The notes under the pieces are model-generated. The model saw only the letters and a program-made list of their open reading frames with translations. It searched no databases and was not told the origin of the DNA. From Vitrella brassicaformis (Eukaryota; Sar; Vitrellaceae), in contig CDMY01001019.1 in assembly GCA_001179505.1 (NCBI GenBank), positions 132,717 through 196,716 of the forward strand: 64,000 nucleotides of DNA, given 5' to 3'. Shown in pieces: positions 1-12,500 of this stretch (position 1 is its first letter; each line of letters starts with the position of its first letter). Both the position numbers and the translations under genes were made by a program.

Positions 1-295
1 TGCCATGACATGATGTGATATGAGTGTGTGTGTGTGTGCGTGTGTGTGAGAGAGTGTGAGTGAGTGGGCAAGATGACTGACTGACAGACGACAGATCGAC
101 GAGCAAAGAGACATTCCCGCGAAGGAGGAAGAGATGAATGAATGAAGGATTTGTCCATAACCAATCCACGGGAAGCAGACAGACAGACAGACACGTACGC
201 CAAGTCGCAAGGCCTCGAAAGAAAGGCCCCACTCACTACTCACAGCCCAAGCCAACACGACCTGACCCAATCGCGTCCGTCCCATAAGGCATCAG
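1..295. other. Flank downstream of GatB, with TG tract
   Basis: This stretch lies beyond the GatB stop codon. It holds a (TG)n microsatellite at about 25-60 and short GACA repeats near 178-194. I see no convincing coding exon; it is probably 3' UTR and intergenic sequence. Confidence 0.5.
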
Positions 296-3282
296 TCAGG
301 CCTCTTTCTGGCCCAGCCCTACCGCCTCCCTCTCTGCTGGCTCGGTGTCCGTGTCTGTTGGTGCGTTGAGGAGACTTGACATGATCTCCTGCGAGAGGGT
401 GGGGTCCGCCCTGTTGCCCGACTGCTTCATCAGCTGACCCACAAAGAAACCCTCAAGCCGACTCTTCCCACCTCTGCACCGCACCCAACCACACACCATC
501 CATCGCACACACAACTCGGTCCACTGCCTTCGTGGCGTGTGTGTGCATGGCTGACTGACCGGTATTGCTGCAGCTGAGTGGGGTTGTTGTTGATGATGTC
601 GACGGCCATCTGTGTGATGGTGTGCGGGTCGTTGATGGACTGCATGCCCCTCTCGTCCACCAGGGCCCTCACCGAGCCATCGTCCCACTCAGACAGCAAC
701 ACGGGCAGCAAATCCTTGGCTATCTGCTCACGCACACGCAGTCGGTGTGATGTGGTTGATTGATTGATGGATGGGTGTAGTGTGTTGTGTGTGGTGGGGG
801 TGAGCTAACCTTGCCGTTGATGTACTTGCTGTCGATGAGCCGGAGCATCTCGGCCAAGCGGGCGGGACTGCGCAGACGAACCATGCACACATGACGTCGC
901 GCATCCACTCCTTGACGGGCGATGGGTTGATGGCCTGCCTGCCTGCCTGCCCTTCTGCCTCCAGTCAGTGTGTCCGTACGTGAGTTTGATGTCGGTGATG
1001 GCCATGCCCACATTCTGCTTCTCACCCAGCCACCCAAATATGTCGTTGACCACCCATCTGCACGACAGCAACACGACACAACACCACAGAGACCTTCAGC
1101 CTTTCCCCTGTCTCTCTGGCTGAGGCTCACTCACCGTGCTGCACCGGACGGCTCCGCCCCTTCCATGAGTGTGGCTTCGAGGTACTCGGCTACCTGCACA
1201 GAAAGGCAGGCAGACAGACAGGGAGGGAGGGTGTCCTGTGCCTGTGCGCATGTGTGTTTGTGACCTGTTTGTCGTCGGTGAGTATCCTGGCGTCCTCTGG
1301 GTCCAGCCCCAGCTGAGAGGCGTACCGCTCCCTCTTACTCGCTGGCAGCTCCGGAAGCTCATTCCTGATAGACGCGCAGGCACGCACAAGGGGAGAGGGA
1401 GAGAGAGTGACACAAGGAGAGATAGAGAGAGAGAGAGAAGAGAAACGTGCCGTGATGAATGGATGGATGTCTTTGTTTGCTGGGTGAGTCGTCTACGTCT
1501 GTGTGTATTTGTGTGGACCTACCTCCATTGCTGTATTGTGTGCTGGTCGATGCTAAGTGGGGGTATGTCCGGTTCGGGGAAGTACCGGTAGTCCGCTTCG
1601 CCCTCCTTGACACGCATCACCTTGGTCGACTGACATGACATGACATACAACCAATGAATGACACACATATTGTTTGTGTGGGATTGTGTGCTGTGTGTCG
1701 TATGCGCTGTAGCCACCTGTGTCTTCTCATCCCAGGTGCGTGTCTCCTGCCTGATTCCCTCGTCGATGGACGACTGTGAGGCCTCGCCCTCCATGCTGTC
1801 ATACAGCTGACACAGAGAGAGAGTGAATAAATGAATGATCAGCGACAGAGAGCACATCGATATATATCTTTCTGTTAAGCTGTCTGGCAGACCTCAGCTT
1901 GTCTGACGGTCTCGTAGTCGACGGCCTGCTGCACCGCACGGAAGGAGTTGACGTTCTTGACCTCAACCTTACCAAACAACCGACCGACCGATCCATGCAG
2001 ACAGACAGACAGACAGGAAGGAGTCAGACAGTGATCCACCTGTCTGTCTGTCTGTCTGTCTGACCTTTGTTCTCAGTTCATCAGTGCCTTTTGGTCTGAT
2101 GGACACGTTGACGTCGAGGCGCAGGGAGCCGGCAGCCATGACACAGTCGGACGCACCTGCAGGCACAACCAACAGACACATACGCTCGCACACGACACGT
2201 GCTGGCTGTCAGCCGAAGCGCCCTCCTGTCTGTCCTGACCGACCGATGTATTTGAGTACTTTGGCGAGTTCCCTCCCATACTCAGCCGCCTCCTCGCCCG
2301 AACGGATGTCAGCCTGACCCACCCACCCAACCACACATACACATACACAAACACACACATAAACAACGGTCGAGCCGCAGTAGGTGAGAGAGCGAGCCGA
2401 GCGGCCTCTGTTTGTGCGAGCGCTGACCTCGGACACAATCTCGATGAGGGGCACGCCCGCCCTGTTGAAGTCGATCAGCGAATAGTCCGCACCCAACACC
2501 GTACCGTCGCCACCCTGGTCCATCGAGATGCACACAAGGCAGGCACACAACACACGTGAATGGATTCAATGCCCACTCACTCGGCTGTCTGCCCCGCTGG
2601 CTGCCCGGGTAGCTCTTTGCTCACGATGTGCAGCATCTTGGCTGAGTCCTCCTCCATGTGCAGCCGCCGGATGCCCACTCGCTTGCCAGAGGGCAGCATC
2701 AGGTAGCCGTGCTCAGCTATCGGCCTGGCTAGGCCGCCACAGGCACCCACAACACAGTCAACACAAATCGCATCGCCTCACTCACTCACACTCCCTGACT
2801 CACTGACTCTCCCCCACCTGTCGTATTGTGTGATTTGGTAGTTCTTGGGCGTGTCGGGGTAGAAGTAGTTCTTGCGGTCGAACTTGGTCGACGGAGCTAT
2901 AGCAGACAGACCACCCATCCATCCATCCATGTGCTGCATTGCATTCATGACCTATTTCACAGTTGAGTGCCAGCCCTGCCTTGCCCGCCAACTCCACCAC
3001 ACGCCGGTTCGGCACAGGAAGAGAACCTGTGCTCACGCCCACACCCACATGCATCGATGTCTGTATGGGCAGATGGTGGCCGATGATCGGACCACTGGAA
3101 TGAATGCCTGATGTTGGCTGACCGACCGACAGCCATTCATACCTGGCTCGCCCACGCAGACTGGGCATATGTGAACGTTTGGGTCGCTGCTGTCGATGTC
3201 GTAGTCGGTGCTGCACGAACAGAAGGCCTTGGTCGCTGTGTCGAGCTGCACGTGACACTCCACACCGACAACCGTCTCGTAC

Positions 3283-3323
<41 letters not shown>

Positions 3324-3779
3324 CAAACGATCAGGGCGCAGTGAGGCCGGTGAAGGCGGCCAGAGAGTGGACGTGGTTGGCTACTTACTTGGATGCGACA
3401 GTATCGAGCATCGGGTTCTTCTTGCGCTCCTTCTTGTTCTTCTTGGCCATCATCCGGAGGCGCGTCCGTAGCGGACGCCGCCGGACACCTGCACAAACAC
3501 AACACAGAGAGAGGCATGCGGGCAGACACACACAAATCACCATCCATCCATCCATTGCAGTTGCTTCACACTTGATCTCAGACATACACGATACGTACCC
3601 AGGGCAAGATCTCTCCTCTGAGGCCTCAGCAGTAAGGCTGACCGAGGGGCCACAAAAGATGCCGCCCTCCATGCCTCAGCCAGACAGACGCCAGCTGTGA
3701 GCAACACTGAACCTCTCATCAAGACCGTCAGCCATGAGAGTCGGATGGGATCTTGCATGGATCCCTTCATCCTGAGCAT
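296..3779 (-). CDS. gatB: Aspartyl/glutamyl-tRNA(Asn/Gln) amidotransferase subunit B, plastid-targeted
   Basis: GatB converts misacylated Glu-tRNA(Gln) or Asp-tRNA(Asn) to the amide form together with GatA (and GatC). Exons on the minus strand give the family signatures in order: [13 protein letters not shown] near 3270, the zinc-binding pattern FCSCS...HICPVC near 3170-3220, [20 protein letters not shown] near 2830-2890, [14 protein letters not shown] near 2630-2680, [14 protein letters not shown] near 2090-2130 and [12 protein letters not shown] near 1570-1600. The C-terminal GatB/YqeY part ends with [19 protein letters not shown] near 400-450. Exon 1 (down to about 3598) encodes a hydrophobic leader, [20 protein letters not shown], followed by ASFVAPR and a basic stretch. 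That is a signal peptide plus an F-type transit peptide, as in complex plastids. A basic linker exon (about 3411-3488) joins leader and enzyme. The start codon choice among the ATGs at 3779, 3770 and 3758 is uncertain. The family call is firm; plastid location is inferred. Confidence 0.93.
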
Positions 3780-3930
3780 CTCCCCCCCTCTTTTTTCTCT
3801 CCCTCCCCGCGCTCAGCTCGCAGATCTGCGAGCTTAAAGCGAAGGGAGAGTCAAAGGTCGACTGCGAACAGCTGCGGACGGCCACAGCCCGTGCTGTGTG
3901 ACGGAGATCTCGTGAGGATCGCGGCCAAAG
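3780..3930. promoter_or_regulatory. Bidirectional promoter with 20-bp palindrome
   Basis: Only 151 bp separate the start codons of GatB (-) and the DUF2431 gene (+), so both 5' UTRs and promoters must lie here or overlap the genes. Positions 3815-3834 read agctcgcagatctgcgagct, a perfect 20-bp palindrome. A pyrimidine tract at about 3781-3808 lies on the GatB side. Function is inferred from position. Confidence 0.55.
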
Positions 3931-6206
3931 ATGGATGGTGGCAGCTCTGCGCTTCTGCTCGGCGAGGGCAACTTCTCGTTCGCACTGGCGCTCTCGACTC
4001 TGCTCAGCAGGTCAGGCCACTCACACTCACACACACACACACACACAGCCACACACACACACAGCCACAGCCACACTCACACAGCCACAGCCACAGCCAC
4101 ACGGCAAGCGCGATGAGTGACTTGGTGTGCGTGTGTGTGTGACGTGACTGGCAGGAAGGACGAGTGCGAAAGGACGAGGGCGCTGCGCTATCTGGGTGTC
4201 GCCCGTCCGCCAGACCGCTTGTATGCCACATCCTTTGACTCCTTTTCGGAAGTACACCGAAAGTACCCCGAGGCCCATGGGATCATCGAGCGGCTGCACA
4301 GGGCACAAGAGGTACCTGTACAGGTGCTGCACGGCATCAACGCCTGGGCTATCGATGCACACTTCCCAGGCGCACGGTTCGACCTCATTGCATGGTAGGT
4401 AGGCCAAAACAACACACCGCACAGACAGACAGACACACGCAAAAGGTATGTATATGTGCGAGAATCGCGTTGCGCTGCAGGAACCACCCCCACCTGGGAA
4501 AAGAGGATTTCCGCCTGCATCGCTTTCTGATGGCCCACTTCTTCTATTCTGCGGCAGAGGCACTCACACCTGGTGAGTCGAGCACATAGCTATGCATAGA
4601 TACATACATGACACACACACCTCCCACACCACACATACACAGGCACACACACGACGTGCGCACAGGACAGGACAGGACGCATCGGATCTGCTTCATGTGC
4701 GGTCGGTCAGGTGGGCTGGTGTGCGTGAGTCTGGTGGACGGGCAGGCCGAGAGATGGGAGGTGGTGCAGCAGGCACAGCGGCACCATTTGATGGTGGGTC
4801 GATGCACACATACTCACAATACATACTGGCCAGCCAGCTGGCGTCCGTGTGTGAGTGTGCGGGTGTGCGTGTGTGCATACTGCTTCTGTCCATTTGAATA
4901 CCCATCAGCTCGAGTGTGTGGATCCCTTCGAAGACAGCGACTATCCCGGCTACCAGTGCAAGAGAAACAAAACGGGACAGGTAAATTGCATGTCATGGCA
5001 TGCACAGTGAGCGATAGACATCATTTGCTTTGACAAACTGGCTGCAGTCCTTCAAGAATCTGCACACCAAGCAGCACGTCGGCAGCGAGATGCGCTCATT
5101 CACGTACCGATTCAGACACGAGTCCGCAGCCCAAGACCGTCCCCAACAGAGCAAAGTCGCCGCAGCACCATCCAGCAGCACCAACGGCATGCCACCCGAC
5201 GCACCATTAGACCAAGAGGCCACCACGGGCAGAGTGCCTGGCGACGACAAATGGGGAGAGAGGGTTGCATCAAATGGGCAAAGAGCGCTATCATCCCCGG
5301 CTGCCGAGAGCGACTTCATCTGTCCGCACTGCAAAGTAAACATAGCGCAGCGCACCAACGAGTGAATCAATGGCTGAATACCAATGGCCTGGCCTCTCAA
5401 TGCATCGTTTTCCCTTCCAGAAGGAGTTCAGATCTCTCCGGGGGCTGAGGACACACGTCCGGCAGGTGAGATGGATGAACGTGTCACTCACGCAAATCCT
5501 GTCTCTCTGTTCGTTCTGTCTCACCACTCACTCACTGTGTCCACCCACGTACATTGATTGATGTCAATGAAGGTTCACGAGCTGAAGAAGTATGGAGACG
5601 GCTGGCGGCCGCATCGACCGAGGATCCTGCAGTGCGCCGCGTGCGACCGAGCGTTTGCAGACCTCGAGGCCCGGTAGGTGGGTGGGTGGGTGGTTGGACG
5701 ACGGGTTGAGTGATGGGGCGGTCTCGCCATGCCATCCACCGATACGTGGGAGGGAGGGAGCGTATATGGATCCATGCTACATGTAGGTGGCAGCATGCGG
5801 TGGCCAAGCACACGTACCAGGGCGCTGATGAAGCCAATGAGCCATCCCAGTCAACGAGAACACTAGATGCACCCTCTTTTGACTCGTACTACCCTTGCCC
5901 AATCTGTAAGCCACCTACCTATATGCGATCAATGCAACGTGACGACCATACCGATTGTATATGTGCGTGCATCCGCAATTAAGTCTCTGTCTCACCGACT
6001 TGGTGCGTGTGTGGACGAGTGCAGGTGGGTTGGCCGTGCCGGGCGAGTGGGGGATCCATCAGCATCTCGAGTCCCTCAAACCGATCGTCGGTCTCGTCGC
6101 AGAGTGTGTCTTGTGCCACCGACAGTTCATCGAGTACAGAGCGCTCCAGCAGCACCGGAATTTCTGCAAAGCCAAGCAAGAAGGGAACAAGGGAATTATT
6201 GCGTGA
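3931..6206 (+). CDS. DUF2431 (BMT5-like) rRNA uridine methyltransferase with C-terminal C2H2 zinc fingers
   Basis: Ten exons with consistent phases (3931-4010, 4155-4394, 4481-4572, 4711-4793, 4909-4980, 5048-5335, 5421-5465, 5573-5673, 5787-5905, 6025-6206) give 433 residues. The first half matches the DUF2431 Rossmann-fold methyltransferases, typified by yeast Bmt5, which makes m3U in 25S rRNA. The glycine motif LLLGEGNFSFALAL is at residues about 8-21. FDLIAWNHPHLG near residue 105 is the equivalent of the FNFPH motif. GGLVCVSLVDGQ and DSDYPGYQCKRN follow. The second half carries C2H2-type fingers: ICPHCK...HVRQVH, LQCAACDRAF...WQHAVAKH, YPCPICGLAV...HQHLE and ECVLCHRQF...QQHRNFC. A low-complexity linker encoded by exon 6 separates the parts. 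Nuclear or nucleolar action is likely but inferred. The exact target base is unknown. Confidence 0.85.
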
Positions 6207-8036
6207 ACTGGGTGGGCGGATTGATCGTGATGTGCGGCTGGCTGGACGTCACTTAACTTGTGTAAGCGTCGGAGGGCAAGGCAGCATATACACATGTGGG
6301 CCTGTAGCATGGGTGTGATACTATTGCATATTACATAATATATATACGTACATCCGGTGCTGGTCTTTCTGTCTGGTAGATATGTACAGTGTTGATCTAG
6401 GTCGGGGAGACACGCACGCATGCAATAATAGTTGGATGCCATTTCAGAATCCGAATGAAATTGGTTACACCAATCGATATCGTTGAGTGTGTTCGCTGCG
6501 AGTGCGTATGCGTATTACAGTCAGTAGTATATCGGTTAATTGATATTTCCGGATGATGTTGGTTGTCGGTCGGCGTATGTGGTGTCGTGCTGTGTTGTGT
6601 TGTCCACCGGTCTGTCTGCCACTGGCCGGTCTGGTCTGTTGCAAATCTGTTGTCGGGTGCGGTGCTGACTGACCGGTCTGTCTGCTGGTTGACCAGACCA
6701 CCTCGGCATCCATCCCCACCATGTTATGTTCGCACTCTACGCCACTGGGCAGGGCAGGTTCTCGTCATACATATTGGTCAGCCAGGTTCTCGTCATACAT
6801 ATTGGTCAGCCAGCCAAAAAACCGAACAACGAAATCGTCACGTCTGCCTGGTGCGTTGTTCGACTACTGCTGCTGTATGTTTTGTTTTGCCACACCAGGT
6901 GTGGCTCCACCGACCCGACTGGACCATCACAAGCCACCCCGCCCCCGAGCACTTTCCCCTCAGGAAGCCCTGCGAGTCGCTCTCTCTCGGCGGCGCGTAC
7001 AGTACAGCCCCCTCCCAATCAATGTGTGAGGCCTGCCTGGCCCCCTGTGCACACAAACACATGCATGCCGCAGCAAGCAAGATGAAGGAAGGAAGCCAGA
7101 CGTCACGTCAGCCGGCAGCAACGTCGAGGAGGTGCGGTGGCAGAACGGCGGGCGGTTTCCTGGCATCCACCGACCGGCAACAGTGACAGCAACAAATAGC
7201 GTGGGGCCTGCCTGAGGCGATCGGTGGATATGATATGCGTGGCTGGCCTGCGGCCGCTGCGATGCCGTCCACCTGAAGTGCACCTGCAGGGACGAGAAAG
7301 AGGCGACGGCGCCAATCGATCAACTGGTGTGGTGGCGGGACAGACAGACAGGGGAGGGCTCATGGGGATGGGGACGGCACGGGGAGAGTAAGTAGCTAAG
7401 CGAGCCCAAGGCGGTGACTGACGCCATTGGCCGCGGCTCGCTCGCCGCGGTCCCCCAGGTCACTCAAGCGGCTGGCTGCTGAGATTCGAGATCATCTGGT
7501 GAGTGGAGAGAAGGGATGGGACACACCACACCACGCCACGCCACATGGCCCATTCATTCCACATCTGTCTGTCTGTCTGTCTGTCTGTCTCCCTGCCTGC
7601 CCGCGACGACCAGACCGCTCCTTCACTTCAAGGCGGTATTTGGCCGTCAGAGTCGGCGTTGTTAAAAATTCTTTTTGAGTTGAGTGGAGTTGAAAAACTT
7701 AGGCGTTATAGACTGGGGGCGGTGGGGGTGTATATATTAATGTGTGTCATTTGTTTTGGAAGTGAAGATCGAGCAATGGCATCTCGCCGAGTAATCGATC
7801 GAGTGGCGGGCGGTGCATTATCAATCCAATTGGAATGCATTCCAGTGGGGCGAAGCACGCCATTGGCTCACTCGAGCTCGTTGTGACTAGCGTCGCAGAC
7901 AGAGAGACACGCGGCAATCAGCTTTTCAGATCCATTCACGAGTCTCCGTCGATCAAGCGAGACATCGCAGTCAGTACCGGCACGCTCGCTCGCATACGTG
8001 TCCATTTGTATGACACGCATCATGATGCAGACACAA
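6207..8036. other. Intergenic region, possible unassigned exons near 7.4-7.9 kb
   Basis: Between the DUF2431 gene and the kinase-like gene I find no confident gene. A tandem duplication lies at 6756-6811. A weak exon candidate ends at a GTGAGT donor near 7500 (reading RLAAEIRDHL). It is followed by a TGTC microsatellite that looks like an intron and an AG acceptor near 7611. No family is recognisable, so I do not call a gene. Confidence 0.4.
6756..6811. repeat. 28-bp perfect tandem duplication
   Basis: The unit starting aggttctcgtcatacatatt occurs twice back to back (6756-6783 and 6784-6811) without mismatch. The location is intergenic. It is probably a recent slippage or replication duplication. 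Confidence 0.9.
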
Positions 8037-9440
8037 CTACTTCCTGCCCTTCTTTCCGCCCTCCTCGCCCTCCTCGGTATCGCGTCGCCGCTTGAGGGCG
8101 CGATATGGTTCCGCGGTGACCGCAGGAGGAGGTGCTTGGCCGCCAAGTACCAGAATGGCCATCTTCCGCAGCAAATTCTCCTCGCCCGCCGGCGAGCACG
8201 AATACGCCATCCAATCGACCATGTAATGGTACTTCTCTGGCACATCTGGCACCAGCTTGCGGGCCTCGGAGGGCATTGGAATCGAGTGTTGAGTGGACCA
8301 CTCAACATGGTCCGAAAGGGCATTATAGATCATTATGCGGTGTCCCACGCCTTCCATGTACCGGCTACGCCGCGCATCGGTCTCTGCATGAAAGAGCCAC
8401 CCGAGATATACAGAGGCACATCACATACACACACCCATACACGGATTCGTGTATGGTACCTGTATCTGCATGCAATCGGGGGTCTTCGAACATCTTTATG
8501 AGTTGCCGTCCTGAAGTATATCGTGTGCTGTGCACGAAGCACGCTTCACTGGGGTCCAGCAGTGCCGATAGCATGTCGAGGGCCTTCTGATCGCCGGGGT
8601 CGCGCGCAAGCATCGTTTTGAGAAGACCTGATATACTTCCGGAGCTGATATGTGCGATGTCGTCCCACTCGAATGGCGCGGACTCGGTCAGGGGTATGAT
8701 GCGCATAGTCGAGAAGTCGATGAGCTGTAGGTCTTTGGCTGATATCTCGGTCGACAGCATGACGCCTTCCTGCACAACACACGAGAGAGAGAGGACAAGG
8801 AGAAAAAGAGGGCAGGGTTGACTGCATGTACGTGACAGGCTTGACTACCTCGCCCGGGATCTGAAAGCCGAAATTTGGGTCGATGGCCTCCGTGGGGTGC
8901 AGGGGAAGGAGAATGTTCCCGCTACATGGATGCATGCATTCATAAGACAAATGGTGTCTCCGTGTCTCACTGGATTGTGCAGCTCTCTCTGTCTACGCAT
9001 TTAAGTCGCCATGGTAAAGGCCGTGTCGGTGCAGTCGATAGACGCCTTCGAGCAGAAGTAGCACCAAAAACCGCCCAAAAGGCATCTTGACGGAAGAGAG
9101 GTCCGCGCCCTCCCCTCCAAGAAGCGACACGTGCCCCTTGACCGACACAGTGGTAGCGGGGTCAATCACAAGATTCACAACCTTGGCCGACTCATTCACA
9201 AAGTGTTCCATCATGGCCAGCACCTCGGCGAACGGCACACCGGTCATTTCGCCGAGGATCATGTAGTTTTCCTCGGGCACTGCGATTGGCTGAATGATGG
9301 CTGCCTTCACGCAGGTCGAAGATCGACATGTCTCCCCTTCCTCTTTCAGATTGTAGAAATGAGGGATTTCGGGAATGGCATTGAGGATGTTCTCTACTTG
9401 AAGAAAATAGTGGCATGATGCGAGCTTCGCCCACAGTCAG
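8037..9440 (-). CDS. Divergent protein-kinase-like (HGDLN) protein
   Basis: Minus-strand exons join cleanly. An exon at about 9000-9440 reads AIIQPIAVPEENYMILGEM and ends GVYRLHRHGLYHGDLNA. It joins at 8921 to GNILLPLHPTEAIDP, then at about 8772 to EGVMLSTEISAKDLQLIDFS, then at about 8387 to a C-terminal exon ending in a basic KRRRD...GGKKGRK tail. HGDLNAGNIL has the catalytic Asp and the metal-binding Asn of kinase folds, and LQLIDFS stands in the DFG position. The usual HRDxK is replaced by HGDLN, as in aminoglycoside- or fructosamine-kinase-like folds, so the substrate may not be a protein. The 5' end is unresolved: the upstream frame meets a stop near 9435, and no clear start ATG or G-loop exon can be joined. 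A weak GSGQYGRF sequence lies in another frame near 9470. Confidence 0.6.
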
Positions 9441-9534
9441 CCCCCAAATCGGCTCGCTGGAAAACCTGCCATACTGTCCACTGCCTGGGTCCTCAGCAGC
9501 GCCAACTAAGGCAGCCAGGACCCGCCACTTCGAA

Positions 9535-12500
9535 ATGGTGCGTACGTTGAGATTCGCTCTCTTGGTCGCCGTACAGGCACACCTCACATGTACGTCAAGG
9601 CAAAGAAGCGAAGCAGGGGGGGGGGGGNNNNNNNNNNNNNNNNNNNNNNNNNNNNNNNNNNNNNNNNNNNNNNNNNNNNNNNNNNNNNNNNNNNNNNNNN
9701 NNNNNNNNNNNNNNNNNNNNNNNNNNNNNNNNNNNNNNNNNNNNNNNNNNNNNNNNNNNNNNNNNNNNNNNNNNNNNNNNNNNNNNNNNNNNNNNNNNNN
9801 NNNNNNNNNNNNNNNNNNNNNNNNNNNNNNNNNNNNNNNNNNNNNNNNNNNNNNNNNNNNNNNNNNNNNNNNNNNNNNNNNNNNNNNNNNNNNNNNNNNN
9901 NNNNNNNNNNNNNNNNNNNNNNNNNNNGGTTGAATGTTTATTTATCGGTGCAGGTGCCGATATCGTCTGCAACATCGACCTGGGAGGGAGCTGCTGTCCG
10001 ATCAATGTACCAAGTGAGCCAAGCAGGGACGGTGTCTATGGAATTGTACATGCGTGCATGCATATACATATATGTAGCATTTTCAAACGGAGACTACATG
10101 TACATCCATGATGCATCGGAGGGCTGCAGCGGTTCCGCAGCGCAAGACATTCTTTCGGGGTAGGCGCTATCCCTTGCACGAGTCACAGCTCAATGCACGC
10201 TCTCTCGTTTGCCGCTGCATGCAGGGAAGGTGCAGGGGTAGCTGGGACAACTCCTGCGGTGTCTTCTTCGCCAAGCGGGTGGAATTTTCGCTTTAAAGGC
10301 AAGACAGTTGTGGCCGGTGGATTCAAGTTCTGCTGGTCAGCAGCTGAGATTCGCTCGCAAGGTTGTGGAAAGCGCGAATTCATTCTTGTGCAGGTCAGCT
10401 GCGGGTAAGCGTGTGGAAATTGGGAAGCTCAACATCAGGCCCCCTTCCCAACCAGCACTTTGACTGCTTCACCGGATTCCGAAGAAAAAACAATTGTACT
10501 GCCTATCCAGAAGACCATCCAGAAGATCAAATAGGTAGGTGTTTCGGATGGGTGACGTTCATGGCTTTCTGCGTAAGTCCACCACACATCATTGCACTCA
10601 TGGGCAGGCATCGTCGAGAATGACAAGTTGTATGTGACCGACGAGGGGACTGACTGCATCGCAGAATTCCCACCGACAGAAATGAGTGGTGTATTTGCCG
10701 ACGGAGGTGTTGCCAGTGCAGGAGCAGGAATCAAATACACCTGCACTGGCAACACCTGCTCCTACAAGAGGGCTTTTGTGTTCGGCGAGGCTCTCGTCAC
10801 TGGCAACTACACGCTGTGTTGGTGCGTAAGTAAAGAATAGAGATTCAGAAATGTCACCGACGTGTCCTGTTTCGCATGGATGGGTGCAGGGGGCGAACCG
10901 CCAGCACAATCGGCACGCTGAGAATCACTGGTGAGGGGAATCAGCACCTTTTGCGCTTCCTGAGCTAGGAGCATCCAGTGTTTGCTGGCTGGCAAAACCT
11001 TCCTACAGAGCGCCCTGGTGGCCCCGACAGCAATACAGCCAAAACCTGCATAAGGGGCGGCAGGTGCCAAGTGGAGATTACGGGAGAAGGCAAGTGACAC
11101 AACCGATACTCATTTCGACTGACGCAGTCAGCCGAACACAGATGTCTCCTTGTGTGCATGAACTGCACTGATGCAGAACTCCAAGAGGGGGACAAGATGA
11201 TTCTGTCGAAGGATTCTTGCACGAGCGGGCAGTTGATCGACAGTGCTTTCGACGCTACTATGGCGACTGGGAAGCAGAAGGACGACGGGACAAGATTGGA
11301 ATTTACCTTCGGCAGCGGCGTAGACTACGCCCGCTCGATTACAGACGGCGATATCAAGCTGTGTTGGTACGTGCGTAGTACTTGTGACTGTGTACACTAT
11401 ATATGGGTGTATGGTGTCTATCCATATATGTGTAGGTGCACACATGAGCGCTCCTGTGATCCCAGCAGTGGCCTGAGCGACTTTGCCATGGAAGCTGGCT
11501 CCCTGACCGTCGACGGTATGAAGGACAAGACTCAAAACTCTGCTGAAAGACAGACGTCCATATGCACGTCAGTACTCTTGCAGGTCCTAGTGGAACGTTG
11601 AGTGCCGCCGATTGTTGGGCCGGTGGACGCTGTTCCGTGGAAATTGGCGGCAGAGGCAAATGACGATGCTTGACGTCGATCTCTTGTCACTGACTCTCCT
11701 CTTCCTCTCTCCTCTCTCTCTCTCTCTCTCTCTTTCTGAAGGCCTTGGTTCTGACAACCGTCTGCTCATTTCGTCAAGGGATTGCGCTGACCCTAGAATG
11801 GACTCACAACTGTTCGACCCAGAGATATTCATCGGCCAACCCGATCAAGAGCCTCCACACGCAGTATACAACTTCGGAAAAGCTTTGATGCCCGTCGACA
11901 CCCGTTTCCTTTGCTGGTGGGTATCATGCGTCAACAGCAGCAGTGGCAAACAAGAGCTGGATGCAGGCTTTCTGCTAGGTGCCCAACGGGGTGCACAGAA
12001 GCGTGGCAATTCGGAAACTGGAAAGCGAGTGCAGGCACACTGACAATTAAAGGTGGGACACGGGTGGAGACAACAGGCATATAGCTCAATGAATACATGA
12101 TTGCTGTCTGCATCTGCCACATACTGCAGGCCCTCATACTTCTCAGCCGACCGTCGCATGCACCGTTGGAAACCCATGTAATGTCACACTGACAGGAATC
12201 GGTGAGCTTCTCTGGTTTGTCAGCCATATACAAGACCCTCTGTGCAGACACACATGAATGCTGCATGCAGGTCTTGACAGCGGCGGCGTCCTTGCAGTGA
12301 CGAAGGGAAGCGCCGATGTCGATAGCGCCAACTGCAGATCTTTACCTGTACAGGATCTCTTTCAGTCTGAAGGGCCGGCAGAAGCCACTTCCGACACAGA
12401 ACCCTGGGACACATACTCATTGGGCATCCCAACGAAGAAATCTGATCACTACCTCTGCTGGTCGGCGCATACATACATACATACATACACGTACTGAGCG

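Noticed and set aside
5955-6206. Separate small gene at the end of the DUF2431 gene
   Set aside because: The splice at 5905/6025 joins it in frame as the last zinc-finger exon.
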